From the NCBI RefSeq assembly GCF_016919445.1, contig NZ_CP070356.1, positions 69,501-133,500 on the forward strand: a DNA stretch of 64,000 bases, in the 5' to 3' direction. Made by a program: the position numbers and the translations under genes. Each line of letters starts with the position of its first letter. Position 1 is the first letter of the stretch. Under the pieces are notes generated by a model that saw only the letters and a list, made by a program, of their open reading frames with translations, did no database searches and had not been told where the DNA came from. The DNA comes from Pseudomonas sp. PDNC002. Lineage in GTDB: Bacteria > Pseudomonadota > Gammaproteobacteria > Pseudomonadales > Pseudomonadaceae. This document shows, in pieces, positions 53,872 through 61,951 of this stretch.

Positions 53872-55393
53872 CGCTGATGTCCTCGCCAGTCGGCTGCTCG
53901 GAAGCAGGGTTGATATCGGTTGACGGCAGCTGCGTGCCGACAGGCCTGGCCTGGGTCAGGCCAGCGTTGGAGACTTTGCGCGGGTCGCAGTCCAGGACCA
54001 GGCCGAGCTTGTCGAACAAGGCGTTGGCCTTTGCGATTTCAGCGGCATGCGCTTCCGGATCAGTGATCCCCACCTCGCGCAAGGCGTTGGGCCAGGTAAC
54101 CAGCCCTTGGCGAATCCGCTCTTTGACGGTCTCCAGTTCGGACTTCGGATCAACCATGTCCCGGCGAGGGGGAACCCAGTCCGCCTTCACATCCTCGCGA
54201 ACACCATCGGGAAGCAGCGCCTGCGCCTCCATGAACCAGGTCCACACCCCACCACAGAGCTGGGGAATCAACATTCGCCACTGCCACACGTCGACGCGGC
54301 GCGCGAAGTGCAGCCACCCCATGCGGCCGCTGGAAAAATTCACGCCCTTCAGGTCGCCAGTTACCAGTTCGTAAGGCACGCCCAGCCCAACAGAAATGGC
54401 GTGCAGCCCCTGCCATGCGTAGGAGTCATATCCGTTGAAGGTTGGCGGAGTGCCGAAGGTGACGTCCTCGCCTTGCGCCAGCTCCTGGATAATCCCAGGC
54501 TCGACACGCTCGACTAGAGGGGTGGCCTTTCGGCCGCCCTGGGACTGGTCATCCTTGGTCACGAAGGCGGCGAAGCAGGCGGCGATCTTCGCCTGCTCCA
54601 TCACCGCGTCCTCCATCTCGTCGAAGTTGCGCAGGCGCTGCATCACCGGCGCGAACCAGGTGTAACCCCTGGCCTGCCCGGGCCGCTTCGGGAGGAAGAC
54701 GTGGATCACGTCCTCCGCCGGGATGCGACGGGACTCCAGCGCGCGCCAGGTGTTGTTCGCGCCGGGGTGCGTGTCGAACAGCCAATAGGCCTCCCGCTTT
54801 CCGATTGGACTGAACTCGATCCCTTGGATGATCTGGTTGGCGCCGTACGCCCCGCTTTTTTCCTCATCGAGGAAATCAGCCTCCAGCACCTGCAACTGCA
54901 TGGGCACTGGCAAGTTGTCCGAGGACTTCCGCCAGCGGCGCCGGATCAACACCTCCCCTCCCTCGGGAACCGCCTCCATGACCTTGTGCTGCAAGCCGTA
55001 GAAGTTCTCGAGGCCGTCGGCATCGCAGAGCGTTTCTTCGGCCCAGGCCCGCCACAGGTCCGCCAGCTTCTTGTTGGCGCGCGTCTTCCCCAGCGGTCGC
55101 GGCACGATGCCGGCACCCACTACGTTGTCCGCTATGCCAGTGACTGCACGCTCGGCGTACGGGTTGTTGCGGCGAAGGTCGCGCGCTCGATTGCGCAGCC
55201 GCGCCAGTGCGGGACCATTCTCGGCATTGGCGTCCGCGCCGGTGCTGCGCCAGCCGTCATTTCGGCGGCCGCCTGCGGCACCTTCGAAACGGCGCTCCAA
55301 GACCTTGATCTGCAGGTCAGCCTTCATTTTTTGTAGGCGAGACTCTGCACGTCTCGCGGCTCGGCCGGGAAACAGGGTGTCGATGAATCCCAT
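53855..55393 (-). CDS. Lambda-family portal protein
   Basis: 512 residues; the dodecameric DNA gate of the head. Family landmarks: RARDLRRNNPYAERAVTGIADNVVGAGIVPRP near residue 67, AEETLCDADGLENFYGLQHKVMEAVPEGGEVLIRRRW near 118, IHVFLPKRPGQARGYTWFAPVMQRLRNFDEMEDA (about 232-265) and GVPYELVTGDLKGVNFSSGRMGWL (about 345-368), each quoted in part. It lies between gpW and the capsid fusion as expected. Confidence 0.95.
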   Translation of the reverse strand: MGFIDTLFPGRAARRAESRLQKMKADLQIKVLERRFEGAAGGRRNDGWRSTGADANAENGPALARLRNRARDLRRNNPYAERAVTGIADNVVGAGIVPRPLGKTRANKKLADLWRAWAEETLCDADGLENFYGLQHKVMEAVPEGGEVLIRRRWRKSSDNLPVPMQLQVLEADFLDEEKSGAYGANQIIQGIEFSPIGKREAYWLFDTHPGANNTWRALESRRIPAEDVIHVFLPKRPGQARGYTWFAPVMQRLRNFDEMEDAVMEQAKIAACFAAFVTKDDQSQGGRKATPLVERVEPGIIQELAQGEDVTFGTPPTFNGYDSYAWQGLHAISVGLGVPYELVTGDLKGVNFSSGRMGWLHFARRVDVWQWRMLIPQLCGGVWTWFMEAQALLPDGVREDVKADWVPPRRDMVDPKSELETVKERIRQGLVTWPNALREVGITDPEAHAAEIAKANALFDKLGLVLDCDPRKVSNAGLTQARPVGTQLPSTDINPASEQPTGEDISDAGDQ

Positions 55394-55394
55394 G

Positions 55395-55598
55395 TCAGTA
55401 GCCTTTCGAGAAGGAGGCGTAGCGCCGTCCGCCGTTGCTGTTGGCGTTCAGGCCCAGTTCACCCTCCATCTGGCGGAGGATGCGCATCATCTCGTCGACG
55501 CTGCGGTAGGTGACGGAACGATCCGCGTAACGCACCTGCAGCTCACCGCCGGCCAAGGCGGCCTTCAGGGCTTGGTATTGCTCCAGGGTGTAGGACAT
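55395..55598 (-). CDS. gpW-type head-tail joining protein
   Basis: 67 residues, MSYTLEQYQALKAALAGGE first, then LQVRYADRSVTYRSVDEMMRILRQME; the alpha-beta-beta-alpha layout and size fit lambda gpW, which stabilises the filled head and makes the tail docking site. ATG 55598 is used with a GGAAGAG site; a GTG one codon earlier overlaps the terminase stop. It lies between terminase and portal as in lambda. Confidence 0.9.
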   Translation of the reverse strand: MSYTLEQYQALKAALAGGELQVRYADRSVTYRSVDEMMRILRQMEGELGLNANSNGGRRYASFSKGY

Positions 55599-55600
55599 CA

Positions 55601-57547
55601 CTATCTCTTCCAGTAAGAGGATTTCGCCCGTGGGCGTTCTTCTGCGTTATCCACAGCCGTCGAACCGCCAGGCTCTGGTTGTGCTGCCAAGGCGTCCAGG
55701 TCAAGCCCGAACCGCGATTGGCTGATGCGTAAGGCGGCAAGGGCATAAACGAAACAGTCGAGAGCCTCGTTGCGGCGCCCGCCGGAGTCCCAGCGCAACA
55801 CGCGCTTGCCCTTCACCATCGCGGCCTTTTTCTTTTCCGCGGTGATCTGCTTCAGTTCCGCCTCATCGCAGACGTCGTCGTTGGCCGGGAAGTGAACGAC
55901 CCCAGGCTGCGGGTGGCCGGCGCGCGACTTGGCTGTATCAACCTGCAGCCGCAGCCGGCTGTAGATCAGCTCCTTCGCGTTGTCGGTACCGACCTCGGTC
56001 TTGTAGACGTGGTCCTTCTTCTTCCGAGGGAAGTTGGCAACCGGCTTGCCATAGGTGCTCGCGCCGAACACCGGGATGACCCACATCGCGCCATGCTTGC
56101 GGCTCTCCGCGGCCACCTCGTCCGAGTAGTGGCCGCCGGCATCCCAGCACCACCGCTCCACGCGCATAATCAGGCCGTCGTCGCGGGTGAACTGCCGGTG
56201 CACCTCAAGCCCGACTTTGCGCCTCAGCTCCTCGCTGGCAGGGTCGCCAGTAAGGATGAAGCGATGAATGAGCCAGGCTTCCTCGCCAGGTCCAAAGGCC
56301 CATACCCGACCCTCCAGGCGGTCGTCCTGGGTATCGATGCCGCCCATCAACGCGACGGCCTGCTGCGGCACCTCCGGGAATACCTCACGACGCCCGTAGA
56401 GCACCTCCCAGTCAACCTTCTCGCCTTGGTCGTCGTCCCAGGTTTCACCGAGCGTGGTGTTTACGAAGGTGATCAGCTTCTGCAAATCACCCTTCACCTT
56501 CAGCCAGTCGGTGGCGATCTTGAGCCAGGTGCTCCAAGTGCTGTAAACGGCCCAGCAGTAGAAGGCGATCGACCGAGGGGTACGGATCGGCTCCCCATCA
56601 GCGCCAAACCAGTCCATGGCATCACGCGTCCAGATGCCGGTCTCTTCGCAGATCCAACGGCCATCCTTCGAGGCCTCGACCATGTCCTGATGGAAGAAGC
56701 AGCAGGTGCAGTGTTCGCAGACATACCAGGCCTTGGTCGCTTCACCGAGCGCGTCCTTGTCCCACTTCAGGCCGTACTCGCAGTCCTTGCCACCCCACTT
56801 CAGGGTCTGCTCCTGATGGCAGTGCGGGCACTTAACGAAGAAGCGCAGCCGAATGGGTGACTCGGCCGCCGCCTTGCTCACCTGGCAGGTTCCGACCTTC
56901 TTCGGGGTCGAACCACGAATGGACTTCGGGTAGACCGCACCGTCCAGACGCTTGTCGCCAAGGGTGACCGGGTCGCCCTCGCCCTCCACGTCGGCGTCGA
57001 AGTTCGACAGCTCGTCGTAGATCACCTCGTCCGCCGATTTCTCGCGGTAGTTCCGCGAGGCCTTGCCGCCCCGAATCCAGAGCGTCTTCCGATTGGTGAA
57101 GACTTTCTGGTCCAGCGTGTTGTCGCTGTGCTTCCGGTCCAGGTAGGGAAAGAGCTTGTAGAGCACCGGCACATCGCGGATCAGGCCGCGGACGTGACTC
57201 TTGCTGATGTCCTCGGAGTCCGGATCGGTCGGGCTCCACATCATCACGTTGCGGCGCTTGTGCTGAATCTTGTAGCCGATGTTCGCCATCAGCAGCTTCG
57301 TGTAGCCGATGCGCGCCGATTTCACGAAGTTCACGACCGAAATCAGGTCGTTTCCCATTGCGTTCAGGATCGCTACCTGGAACGGGTCGGTCTTCCATTT
57401 ACCTTCGTTGTAGGAGGACTCGGACGACATGTAGAAGTGTTTATCCGCCCACTCCACCGCCGTCAGCGGCGGCTCCTTATGAAGGGCGAGCAACCCCAGA
57501 CCAACAGCCTTGCTGAGGTCACTGATCCAGGGTTGCGAGATACTCAT
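55601..57547 (-). CDS. Terminase large subunit, GpA family
   Basis: 648 residues from ATG 57547 (MSISQPWISDLSK); an upstream TTG at 57574 is less likely. GpA-type motor-nuclease: ATPase with Walker A-like KSARIGYTK (76-84) and acidic DEVIYDELSNFD (Walker B region), zinc-like CPHC and CEHCTCC Cys clusters (about 239-295), and a C-terminal nuclease (GGIDTQDDRLEGRVWAFG, CWDAGGHYSDEVA, RNEALDCFVYALAAL). It cuts and packages phage DNA into the prohead, probably at cos sites. It overlaps the small subunit gene by 29 bp. Confidence 0.95.
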   Translation of the reverse strand: MSISQPWISDLSKAVGLGLLALHKEPPLTAVEWADKHFYMSSESSYNEGKWKTDPFQVAILNAMGNDLISVVNFVKSARIGYTKLLMANIGYKIQHKRRNVMMWSPTDPDSEDISKSHVRGLIRDVPVLYKLFPYLDRKHSDNTLDQKVFTNRKTLWIRGGKASRNYREKSADEVIYDELSNFDADVEGEGDPVTLGDKRLDGAVYPKSIRGSTPKKVGTCQVSKAAAESPIRLRFFVKCPHCHQEQTLKWGGKDCEYGLKWDKDALGEATKAWYVCEHCTCCFFHQDMVEASKDGRWICEETGIWTRDAMDWFGADGEPIRTPRSIAFYCWAVYSTWSTWLKIATDWLKVKGDLQKLITFVNTTLGETWDDDQGEKVDWEVLYGRREVFPEVPQQAVALMGGIDTQDDRLEGRVWAFGPGEEAWLIHRFILTGDPASEELRRKVGLEVHRQFTRDDGLIMRVERWCWDAGGHYSDEVAAESRKHGAMWVIPVFGASTYGKPVANFPRKKKDHVYKTEVGTDNAKELIYSRLRLQVDTAKSRAGHPQPGVVHFPANDDVCDEAELKQITAEKKKAAMVKGKRVLRWDSGGRRNEALDCFVYALAALRISQSRFGLDLDALAAQPEPGGSTAVDNAEERPRAKSSYWKR

Positions 57548-58064
57548 CGAGGGTTTCCGGAAGATCGTCGCCAAACTGCGAGGCGACGTTTCGCGCCAGG
57601 GCGATCTCCCGCTCGACGGTTTCCAGAATGCGTGGGTCGATGTCGGGGTGTCGCCTGCTCACCGTCTTGCCGACGGTTTCCAGCTTCGAGCCGATTTGAG
57701 CGGCGATCTTGGCCAGCGCGAAGGTGGCAAATGGGACCGGCACCAGTTGCTTCTCAGCTACCTGGTTCTTCTTCTCCTGGGCATCTGCCTGAGCGGAAGT
57801 GAGCCGGAGCTTTCCCTGGACCAGTTTGTACTCGAGCAGCGGATCGATAACCGTCTCGCCGCCACCCTCAGGTTGTTGTTTCCGGGCGGCGTGGTCGACG
57901 CGGTTTTGCACCACATCTTGCACCCGGTAGAACGCCTCTCGGCCAATCCGGGAAACCGGCTCCACGCCCCACTTATCAAAGGCTTGCGGGGAAATACCGA
58001 GGCTCTTCGCCATCTCGGATTTGTTCAACCATCCCGGCTGCCTGGTTGTTTCGTTTTTGGCCAT
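57519..58064 (-). CDS. Terminase small subunit (Nu1-like)
   Basis: 181 residues from ATG 58064 (MAKNETTRQPGWLNKSEMAKSLGISPQAFDKWG), with an N-terminal winged-helix/HTH like lambda Nu1 (LNKSEMAKSLGISPQAFDKWGVEPV, about 12-36). The middle is a helix-rich region with VDHAARKQQPEGGG. It binds the packaging start site and recruits the large subunit. It is the first of the packaging genes and a 112-bp gap lies upstream. Confidence 0.85.
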   Translation of the reverse strand: MAKNETTRQPGWLNKSEMAKSLGISPQAFDKWGVEPVSRIGREAFYRVQDVVQNRVDHAARKQQPEGGGETVIDPLLEYKLVQGKLRLTSAQADAQEKKNQVAEKQLVPVPFATFALAKIAAQIGSKLETVGKTVSRRHPDIDPRILETVEREIALARNVASQFGDDLPETLDEYLATLDQ

Positions 58065-58176
58065 GACTAAACAACAACCAACCCCTGAAATTCGGTCATA
58101 CATAGTTGGCGCGCGGGGCTCGAATTACCCTCATAGGGGGGTACCCCGGGGAGGACCCAAAGCCCATAGGAAGGGC
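58065..58176. other. Gap before the small terminase gene, possible cos region
   Basis: This 112-bp gap holds CATAGGGGGGTACCCCGGGG-type sequence (58133-58152), a short palindrome GGGGTACCCC, and no ORF. In lambda-type phages cos lies just before the small terminase gene, so it is a candidate site; I see no proof. Confidence 0.3.
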
Positions 58177-58914
58177 CTATCGACGGGTGCGCCGGGCCTC
58201 AGCGACTGCCTTTTCGGCCTCGGCGCGCAGCCTCGCCTCAGCTTCACGCTGTGCGATCTGATGGAAGTCGAACGTCTTGCGATAGGTGGGCTTTGACACG
58301 AAGGCCAGGATCATGGCCAGCCCGTCCTTGCCCTTGGCAGTGCGCTCGGCAATGCCGATGGGCTGGCGGTCAGGGCCATGCATCACGAAGTAGTGCCGGT
58401 AGTTGCCCTTCTTCACACTGCGCGCGCTATCGGTGGCGTTGGCGTCATACCCCTGCTGGGTGTACCCGCCGATACCTGACAGCGCCTTGGTGACCTGGCC
58501 TCGGTTCATGTTGCCGTACTTATCCAGCTTCGCCCCTGCACCGGGCACAACGTACTTGCCCTCAGGCAAGATGCCGCGCTCTCGTAGCTGCCGCTCTACC
58601 CGCTTCGTCCGGCGGTCACCGCCGTAGATCTCAGGGGTAAGCCAGCGCGTGGCGGGCTCGGCCTTCACCGATTCGTCCTTCATCCATACCCGAGCCACCA
58701 GCTTCTCCTTGGTGGCAGGGAACACGCGAAGACTGTTCAGGGTGTAGGGCGTCGGGCGGTCGAACACAGTGCGCATCGAGGTGACCAACACCTTCTCCAC
58801 AGCCTGCGCAGTGCGAGTTAGGGCGAGCGCTGCCGCGAACGGGATCTGGTCCTGCTCCAGGCTGGACAGTTCGTCATCGAAGTCATGCAGAAGCCCAGGG
58901 CTGATAATGATCAC
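58177..58914 (-). CDS. Phage protein of unknown function before terminase
   Basis: 245 residues, basic, with the N-terminal helix FDDELSSLEQDQIPFAAALALTRTAQAVEKVLV, a YTLNSLRVFPATKEKLVARVW stretch, and a C-terminal helical end of Arg/Glu/Ala. The MRTVFDRPTPYTLNSLRV part is reminiscent of minor tail or head morphogenesis proteins that carry it in other phages. It lies between holin and terminase, an unusual place for a structural gene. No membrane helix or catalytic site is evident. Confidence 0.6.
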   Translation of the reverse strand: MIIISPGLLHDFDDELSSLEQDQIPFAAALALTRTAQAVEKVLVTSMRTVFDRPTPYTLNSLRVFPATKEKLVARVWMKDESVKAEPATRWLTPEIYGGDRRTKRVERQLRERGILPEGKYVVPGAGAKLDKYGNMNRGQVTKALSGIGGYTQQGYDANATDSARSVKKGNYRHYFVMHGPDRQPIGIAERTAKGKDGLAMILAFVSKPTYRKTFDFHQIAQREAEARLRAEAEKAVAEARRTRR

Positions 58915-58915
58915 C

Positions 58916-59245
58916 TCAACCCTCCCGGCGCGGCAGCTTCCAATCGGCGAATCGGTCAGCGATGTCGGCCAGCTTCTTAACTCCCAGGAAGCCAGTGAAC
59001 ACCCCAGCGGCTGTGGCCATGTTCGATGGCAATCCGGCCCACTCCAGCACTGGGATCAGCCCGAGGGTGATCAGCGTGCAGAGCGCCGCTTCGAGCAGCG
59101 CCTGGCGCCGAGTGCCACCACCGTAGATAACCCGAATCAGTGCAACCAGGAATGACAGAGCGCCGGCATACAGCACGGGCGAGTGTTGGCTCAGCCAAGC
59201 AAGCACAAGCGCCCACGTCTCCGGTTTGTCGGGCATGTTGGTCAT
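58916..59245 (-). CDS. Lambda-type holin
   Basis: 109 residues with three membrane helices (about 22-41, 50-68 and 75-92) and a short basic C terminus (DRFADWKLPRREG), the layout of class I holins. The start MTNMPDKPETWALVLAWL has two Met codons three apart (M1, M4), and the short hairpin CCCC-GAAGT-GGGG (59266-59254) lies just upstream over the ribosome site, so a dual-start holin/antiholin like lambda S is possible. It sits next to Q, far from the other lysis genes at 36.7-37.8 kb. The stop is followed at once by the gene at 58914. Confidence 0.85.
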   Translation of the reverse strand: MTNMPDKPETWALVLAWLSQHSPVLYAGALSFLVALIRVIYGGGTRRQALLEAALCTLITLGLIPVLEWAGLPSNMATAAGVFTGFLGVKKLADIADRFADWKLPRREG

Positions 59246-59274
59246 CTCTTTATCCCCACTTCGGGGTAGTCGCA

Positions 59275-59296
59275 GAAAAACCCGATTGGCACGGGT
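59275..59296 (-). terminator. Terminator after the lectin gene
   Basis: Leftward: ACCCG-TGCCAAT-CGGGT then T4. It lies about 75 bp after the lectin stop and before the holin gene. Confidence 0.75.
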
Positions 59297-59369
59297 AAGA
59301 GGCAGGAGGAACTGCATATACGATTCGCCGCCGGAACAAAGGGGGCCAGGCAAAGCCTGGCCCAACTAC

Positions 59370-60242
59370 TCAGTTCCAGACGGTTACGGCGTTAGGAATC
59401 AACCACCCAAGGCCAACATAAAACGGGCTGCCGACCTTACCAGGTGCCCAATACGTGGACTGGTGTCCGAAACGGGCCCAAATCACATCTTGCTTGACGA
59501 TCAGGAGATGGCCGTCGGGTTGGAATGCCATATAGGCATTCTGGTTACCAGCGGTGCCGGTGTTCCAAAGCGGCTGATTGTTGGCATCGTAGACGACAAA
59601 GTTTCCGTCGTACTGCATCTGTGCCTTAACGCCCCCCTTTCCATTAATCTCTGCGTTATAGATCGGGGTGTTGCCATTATAGACAACAAAGTTACCATCA
59701 GTCTGGAATGCCAGCTTGTAGTTACCATTGGTATAAATCGTACCAAGAGGCATTACAGTGCCAGGAGGAATAATCACGGACTGAGTGGCACCAGCTGCCG
59801 CCGCGCCATACGCATTAGACCTCCAACGAATGTTCGTCAAATAAGCAACGAAGTTACCGTCATCTTGAAGCACGTAGGAAGTGTAATTATCTGCACCAGG
59901 TGGAAGATTGCTATCTACTTTGGATTGCCATTTAAAGCAACCTGCCCGATCATCAATTGTCAAGGCAGCGGCAGCTTTCATGACCCAGCCGTTGAATTTA
60001 CAACCATCACCAGCCATCTTCCCCTCAATCCCGGTTGAGCTATCGGCCCGCCAAACCAGGCCTCCGGCGTTGTCCGTAATCGCTAGATCGCCGTTAGTTT
60101 TGAGGTCCAGGTGATATGCACCATTAGGAGAGTCAGCCAAACGACCAACACCGTTATTTCCTTTCGGAACAATATTACCGGCATTCGCAGCACTCACACC
60201 AGCGAGAACAAGCAACGCAGTCAATACGGATTTACGAATCAT
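59370..60242 (-). CDS. Secreted MMBL (B-type) mannose-lectin protein, LlpA/pyocin-L-like bacteriocin candidate
   Basis: 290 residues with a signal peptide (MIRKSVLTALLVLAGVSAANA, about 1-21). Three intact monocot-mannose-binding-lectin motifs QxDxNxVxY are visible: QDDGNFVAY (126-134), QTDGNFVVY (180-188) and QYDGNFVVY (210-218), plus a degenerate QPDGHLLIV (241-249); Cys81 and Cys102 could pair. Tandem MMBL proteins of 250-300 residues in Pseudomonas include the lectin-like bacteriocins that kill related strains by binding surface sugar. The gene is visibly AT-richer than its neighbours (60 bases from 59641 count 40% G+C), has its own terminator, and lies downstream of a com-like gene in the prophage, so it looks like transferred cargo. 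A fibre- or adhesion role is the alternative. Confidence 0.72.
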   Translation of the reverse strand: MIRKSVLTALLVLAGVSAANAGNIVPKGNNGVGRLADSPNGAYHLDLKTNGDLAITDNAGGLVWRADSSTGIEGKMAGDGCKFNGWVMKAAAALTIDDRAGCFKWQSKVDSNLPPGADNYTSYVLQDDGNFVAYLTNIRWRSNAYGAAAAGATQSVIIPPGTVMPLGTIYTNGNYKLAFQTDGNFVVYNGNTPIYNAEINGKGGVKAQMQYDGNFVVYDANNQPLWNTGTAGNQNAYMAFQPDGHLLIVKQDVIWARFGHQSTYWAPGKVGSPFYVGLGWLIPNAVTVWN

Positions 60243-60268
60243 TTGAACACCTCTGATTTAGGAATAAC

Positions 60269-60436
60269 TTATTTTTGGTGCTCAGAGGCACGCTGATTGA
60301 GGCTCGTGGCCCTCAGGTGGTTAACTGCTCCACAACGGGAGCACTTTATTTGAAGTTCGAAAACTCCATCGATGCGGGCCAGAAGTTTATTGCATTCACC
60401 ACATCGTAGATCTTGCAGCATCTCTTCCGCATCCAT
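60269..60436 (-). CDS. Com-like zinc-finger regulator
   Basis: 55 residues: MDAEEMLQDLRCGECNKLLA, RIDGVFELQIKCSRCGAVNH and LRATSLNQRASEHQK. Four Cys (C12, C15, C32, C35) form the C-x2-C, C-x2-C knuckle of Mu Com, which binds RNA and opens the mom start for translation. The ATG is 60436; a second Met at codon 6 (60421) is an alternative start. It stops 26 bases before the lectin ATG, in the same relation as com to mom in phage Mu, though no mom-like gene is seen. Confidence 0.8.
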   Translation of the reverse strand: MDAEEMLQDLRCGECNKLLARIDGVFELQIKCSRCGAVNHLRATSLNQRASEHQK

Positions 60437-60555
60437 TAGCTAATCAGTGCAGCTATTTTCCTATATAGCCTCACCACTAACAATGCAAAAACTTCAATGC
60501 ACCAGGAATGAACTGCAATATGGCGGAACGGCACGAGCATCGAATACAGAGAAAC

Positions 60556-60582
60556 AAAAAGCCCGGCTCAAATGGCCGGGCT
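60556..60582 (-). terminator. Terminator downstream of Q
   Basis: Leftward: AGCCCGGC-CATTT-GAGCCGGGCT then T5. It lies about 100 bp after the Q stop, like the tR'-type terminator that Q overrides to reach late genes. Confidence 0.88.
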
Positions 60583-60683
60583 GGATATAGTGCGAGGGTT
60601 CGCCGAAGCGGCAAAACCGCAATGTGACACAAACTTTATATGCCCTGATTATCACTGTCAATACGTCCAGCCTGTATATCCAC

Positions 60684-61058
60684 TCAGGCCGCCTTGCGCT
60701 CCTCCATCAAGAAGCACGCTGTGATCGCCGACAGCCCAGCGCGAACCAGCATCCGAGCGTCCGCATAGCTGCGGTCCATGCGGTCGCCTACCTCGCGATA
60801 GGTGAGGCCGTGGACAAAGTAATAGGTCATGCTCTCCACGACCTCCGGATCATCCGTGACCAGGCTGGCCAGGTACCGATCCACCTGCAGGGCTCGGTCA
60901 TCGCTGATCAGCAGTTCGGGCGACTTGAACCGCTTCTCGTTCGCCGGGTTGCGCAGCATGATCGCCAGCAGCGGTGACGCACAGCGCGGCACGCCGTTGT
61001 CTCGCCATACCCAGAGGCCGTACTGCTCCATCAGGAACTCGGTCGCTTTGATCTTCAT
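60684..61058 (-). CDS. Antiterminator Q (late gene activator)
   Basis: 124 residues: MKIKATEFLMEQYGLWVWRDNG, then SPELLISDDRALQVDRYLASL and YYFVHGLTYREVGDRMDRSYADARMLVRAGLSAITACFL (in pieces), which fit the phage antitermination Q family; the YREVGDRMDRSYADARMLV part is helix-turn-helix-like. It should let RNA polymerase read through the terminator just downstream into the com-lectin, holin and structural genes. It is coupled to ninG (ATGA overlap). Confidence 0.85.
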   Translation of the reverse strand: MKIKATEFLMEQYGLWVWRDNGVPRCASPLLAIMLRNPANEKRFKSPELLISDDRALQVDRYLASLVTDDPEVVESMTYYFVHGLTYREVGDRMDRSYADARMLVRAGLSAITACFLMEERKAA

Positions 61059-61633
61059 GCTGCTCCCCTTTTCAGCTCGCGCACCTTGGCGCGGAAGTGG
61101 GCCTTCAGGGCCTTGATCTGTTCAACGCTAAGCTTCAGCGGTTCGTGCTTGCCTTCCAGGCGTGCCACTCGATCCGCGCCGATGCGCTGGATGAGGCGGA
61201 TGCGGTACTCCAGGACGTTGCCGGACAGCTGCGTGTTGCAGGGCGAGCACTGCTTGTGGACGTTGTCCTCGTCGAAGCGCAGCTCCGGGCACGCGCCAAC
61301 CGATCGGTAGTGGCCGGCGTCGTACTTGCCCTGATGGTGGCGGTCACAGGAGATGCAGGGCTTGTCTGCGTCGCGCAGGCGGATGTACTCGTTGAAGGCC
61401 TGCTGCGCCTCCTTCAGGTGATCTGCCCTGCTCTTCAGCTTCTCCTTACGCTCCTTGATCTCGCGCCGCTCCCGGCGCTGGAACGCCACCCGATCTTTCT
61501 CGCGCTGCGCGGCCACCAACTTCAAACCACAAAGCGGGCTGCATACGGCCTGCAACTGGCGGTCTGGACTGAAGGGCGCTCGGCATTGCTTGCACTTCTT
61601 CGCCTTCGGCTTCTTCTGTAGGGGCTGTCGCAC
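61055..61633 (-). CDS. ninG: NinG recombination protein (Rap)
   Basis: 192 residues, phage NinG/Rap family, structure-specific nuclease of lambda-type recombination. The N-terminal zinc finger is CKQCRAPFSPDRQLQAVCSPLCGL-like (about 14-38), then a coiled coil (about 45-85) and the HNH-like core CISCDRHHQGKYDAGHYRSVGACPELRFDEDNVHKQCSPCN (given in part, about 98-137). It lies 3 bp after the gene at 61637 and just before Q, as in the lambda nin region. Confidence 0.88.
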   Translation of the reverse strand: MRQPLQKKPKAKKCKQCRAPFSPDRQLQAVCSPLCGLKLVAAQREKDRVAFQRRERREIKERKEKLKSRADHLKEAQQAFNEYIRLRDADKPCISCDRHHQGKYDAGHYRSVGACPELRFDEDNVHKQCSPCNTQLSGNVLEYRIRLIQRIGADRVARLEGKHEPLKLSVEQIKALKAHFRAKVRELKRGAA

Positions 61634-61636
61634 CGG

Positions 61637-61951
61637 TCAGTCCCCCCGATAGTGCGAGCCGCCTGGGCCCTTCTTGTTGTTCCATTCGCTATCGCTGTTG
61701 CCGGCGATGACCGAGATGCGGATGCGCTCGGCTAGGTCGTTCTCTACCTTGTTCACCTTCGCCCCCAAGGATCGCGCCAGCTCCTCCACCGTCGCGTCAT
61801 GCCCCTTCGCCGCCACCCAACCAATCCCCTTACAGTCCTCGCACGGGAGTTGGTAGAAGATGCCCTCGACCACTCCCTTCGACATGCAGGAGCGGCAGCG
61901 CTGGACCGGCACAAGCTCCTTCTTGAAGTCAGGCCCGCTCTTATTCGACAT
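61637..61951 (-). CDS. Small zinc-ribbon protein in the nin region
   Basis: 104 residues. CRSC-x-SKGVVEG and CEDCKGIGW (Cys at about 19, 22, 37 and 40) make a DnaJ-type CxxCxGxG-like ribbon; the C-terminal half has DATVEELARSLGAKVNKVENDLAERI, a possible helix-turn-helix. It overlaps the end of the preceding gene by 11 bp. Many lambdoid phages keep variable small genes here. No function can be given. Confidence 0.68.
   Translation of the reverse strand: MSNKSGPDFKKELVPVQRCRSCMSKGVVEGIFYQLPCEDCKGIGWVAAKGHDATVEELARSLGAKVNKVENDLAERIRISVIAGNSDSEWNNKKGPGGSHYRGD

Noticed and set aside
58065-58176. A definite cos site before the small terminase gene
   Set aside because: Only a short GC palindrome is seen; without ends data or comparison it stays a candidate.
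60243-60683. A simple non-coding gap between lectin and Q
   Set aside because: It holds the Com-like gene at 60269-60436 and a terminator, so it is not empty.
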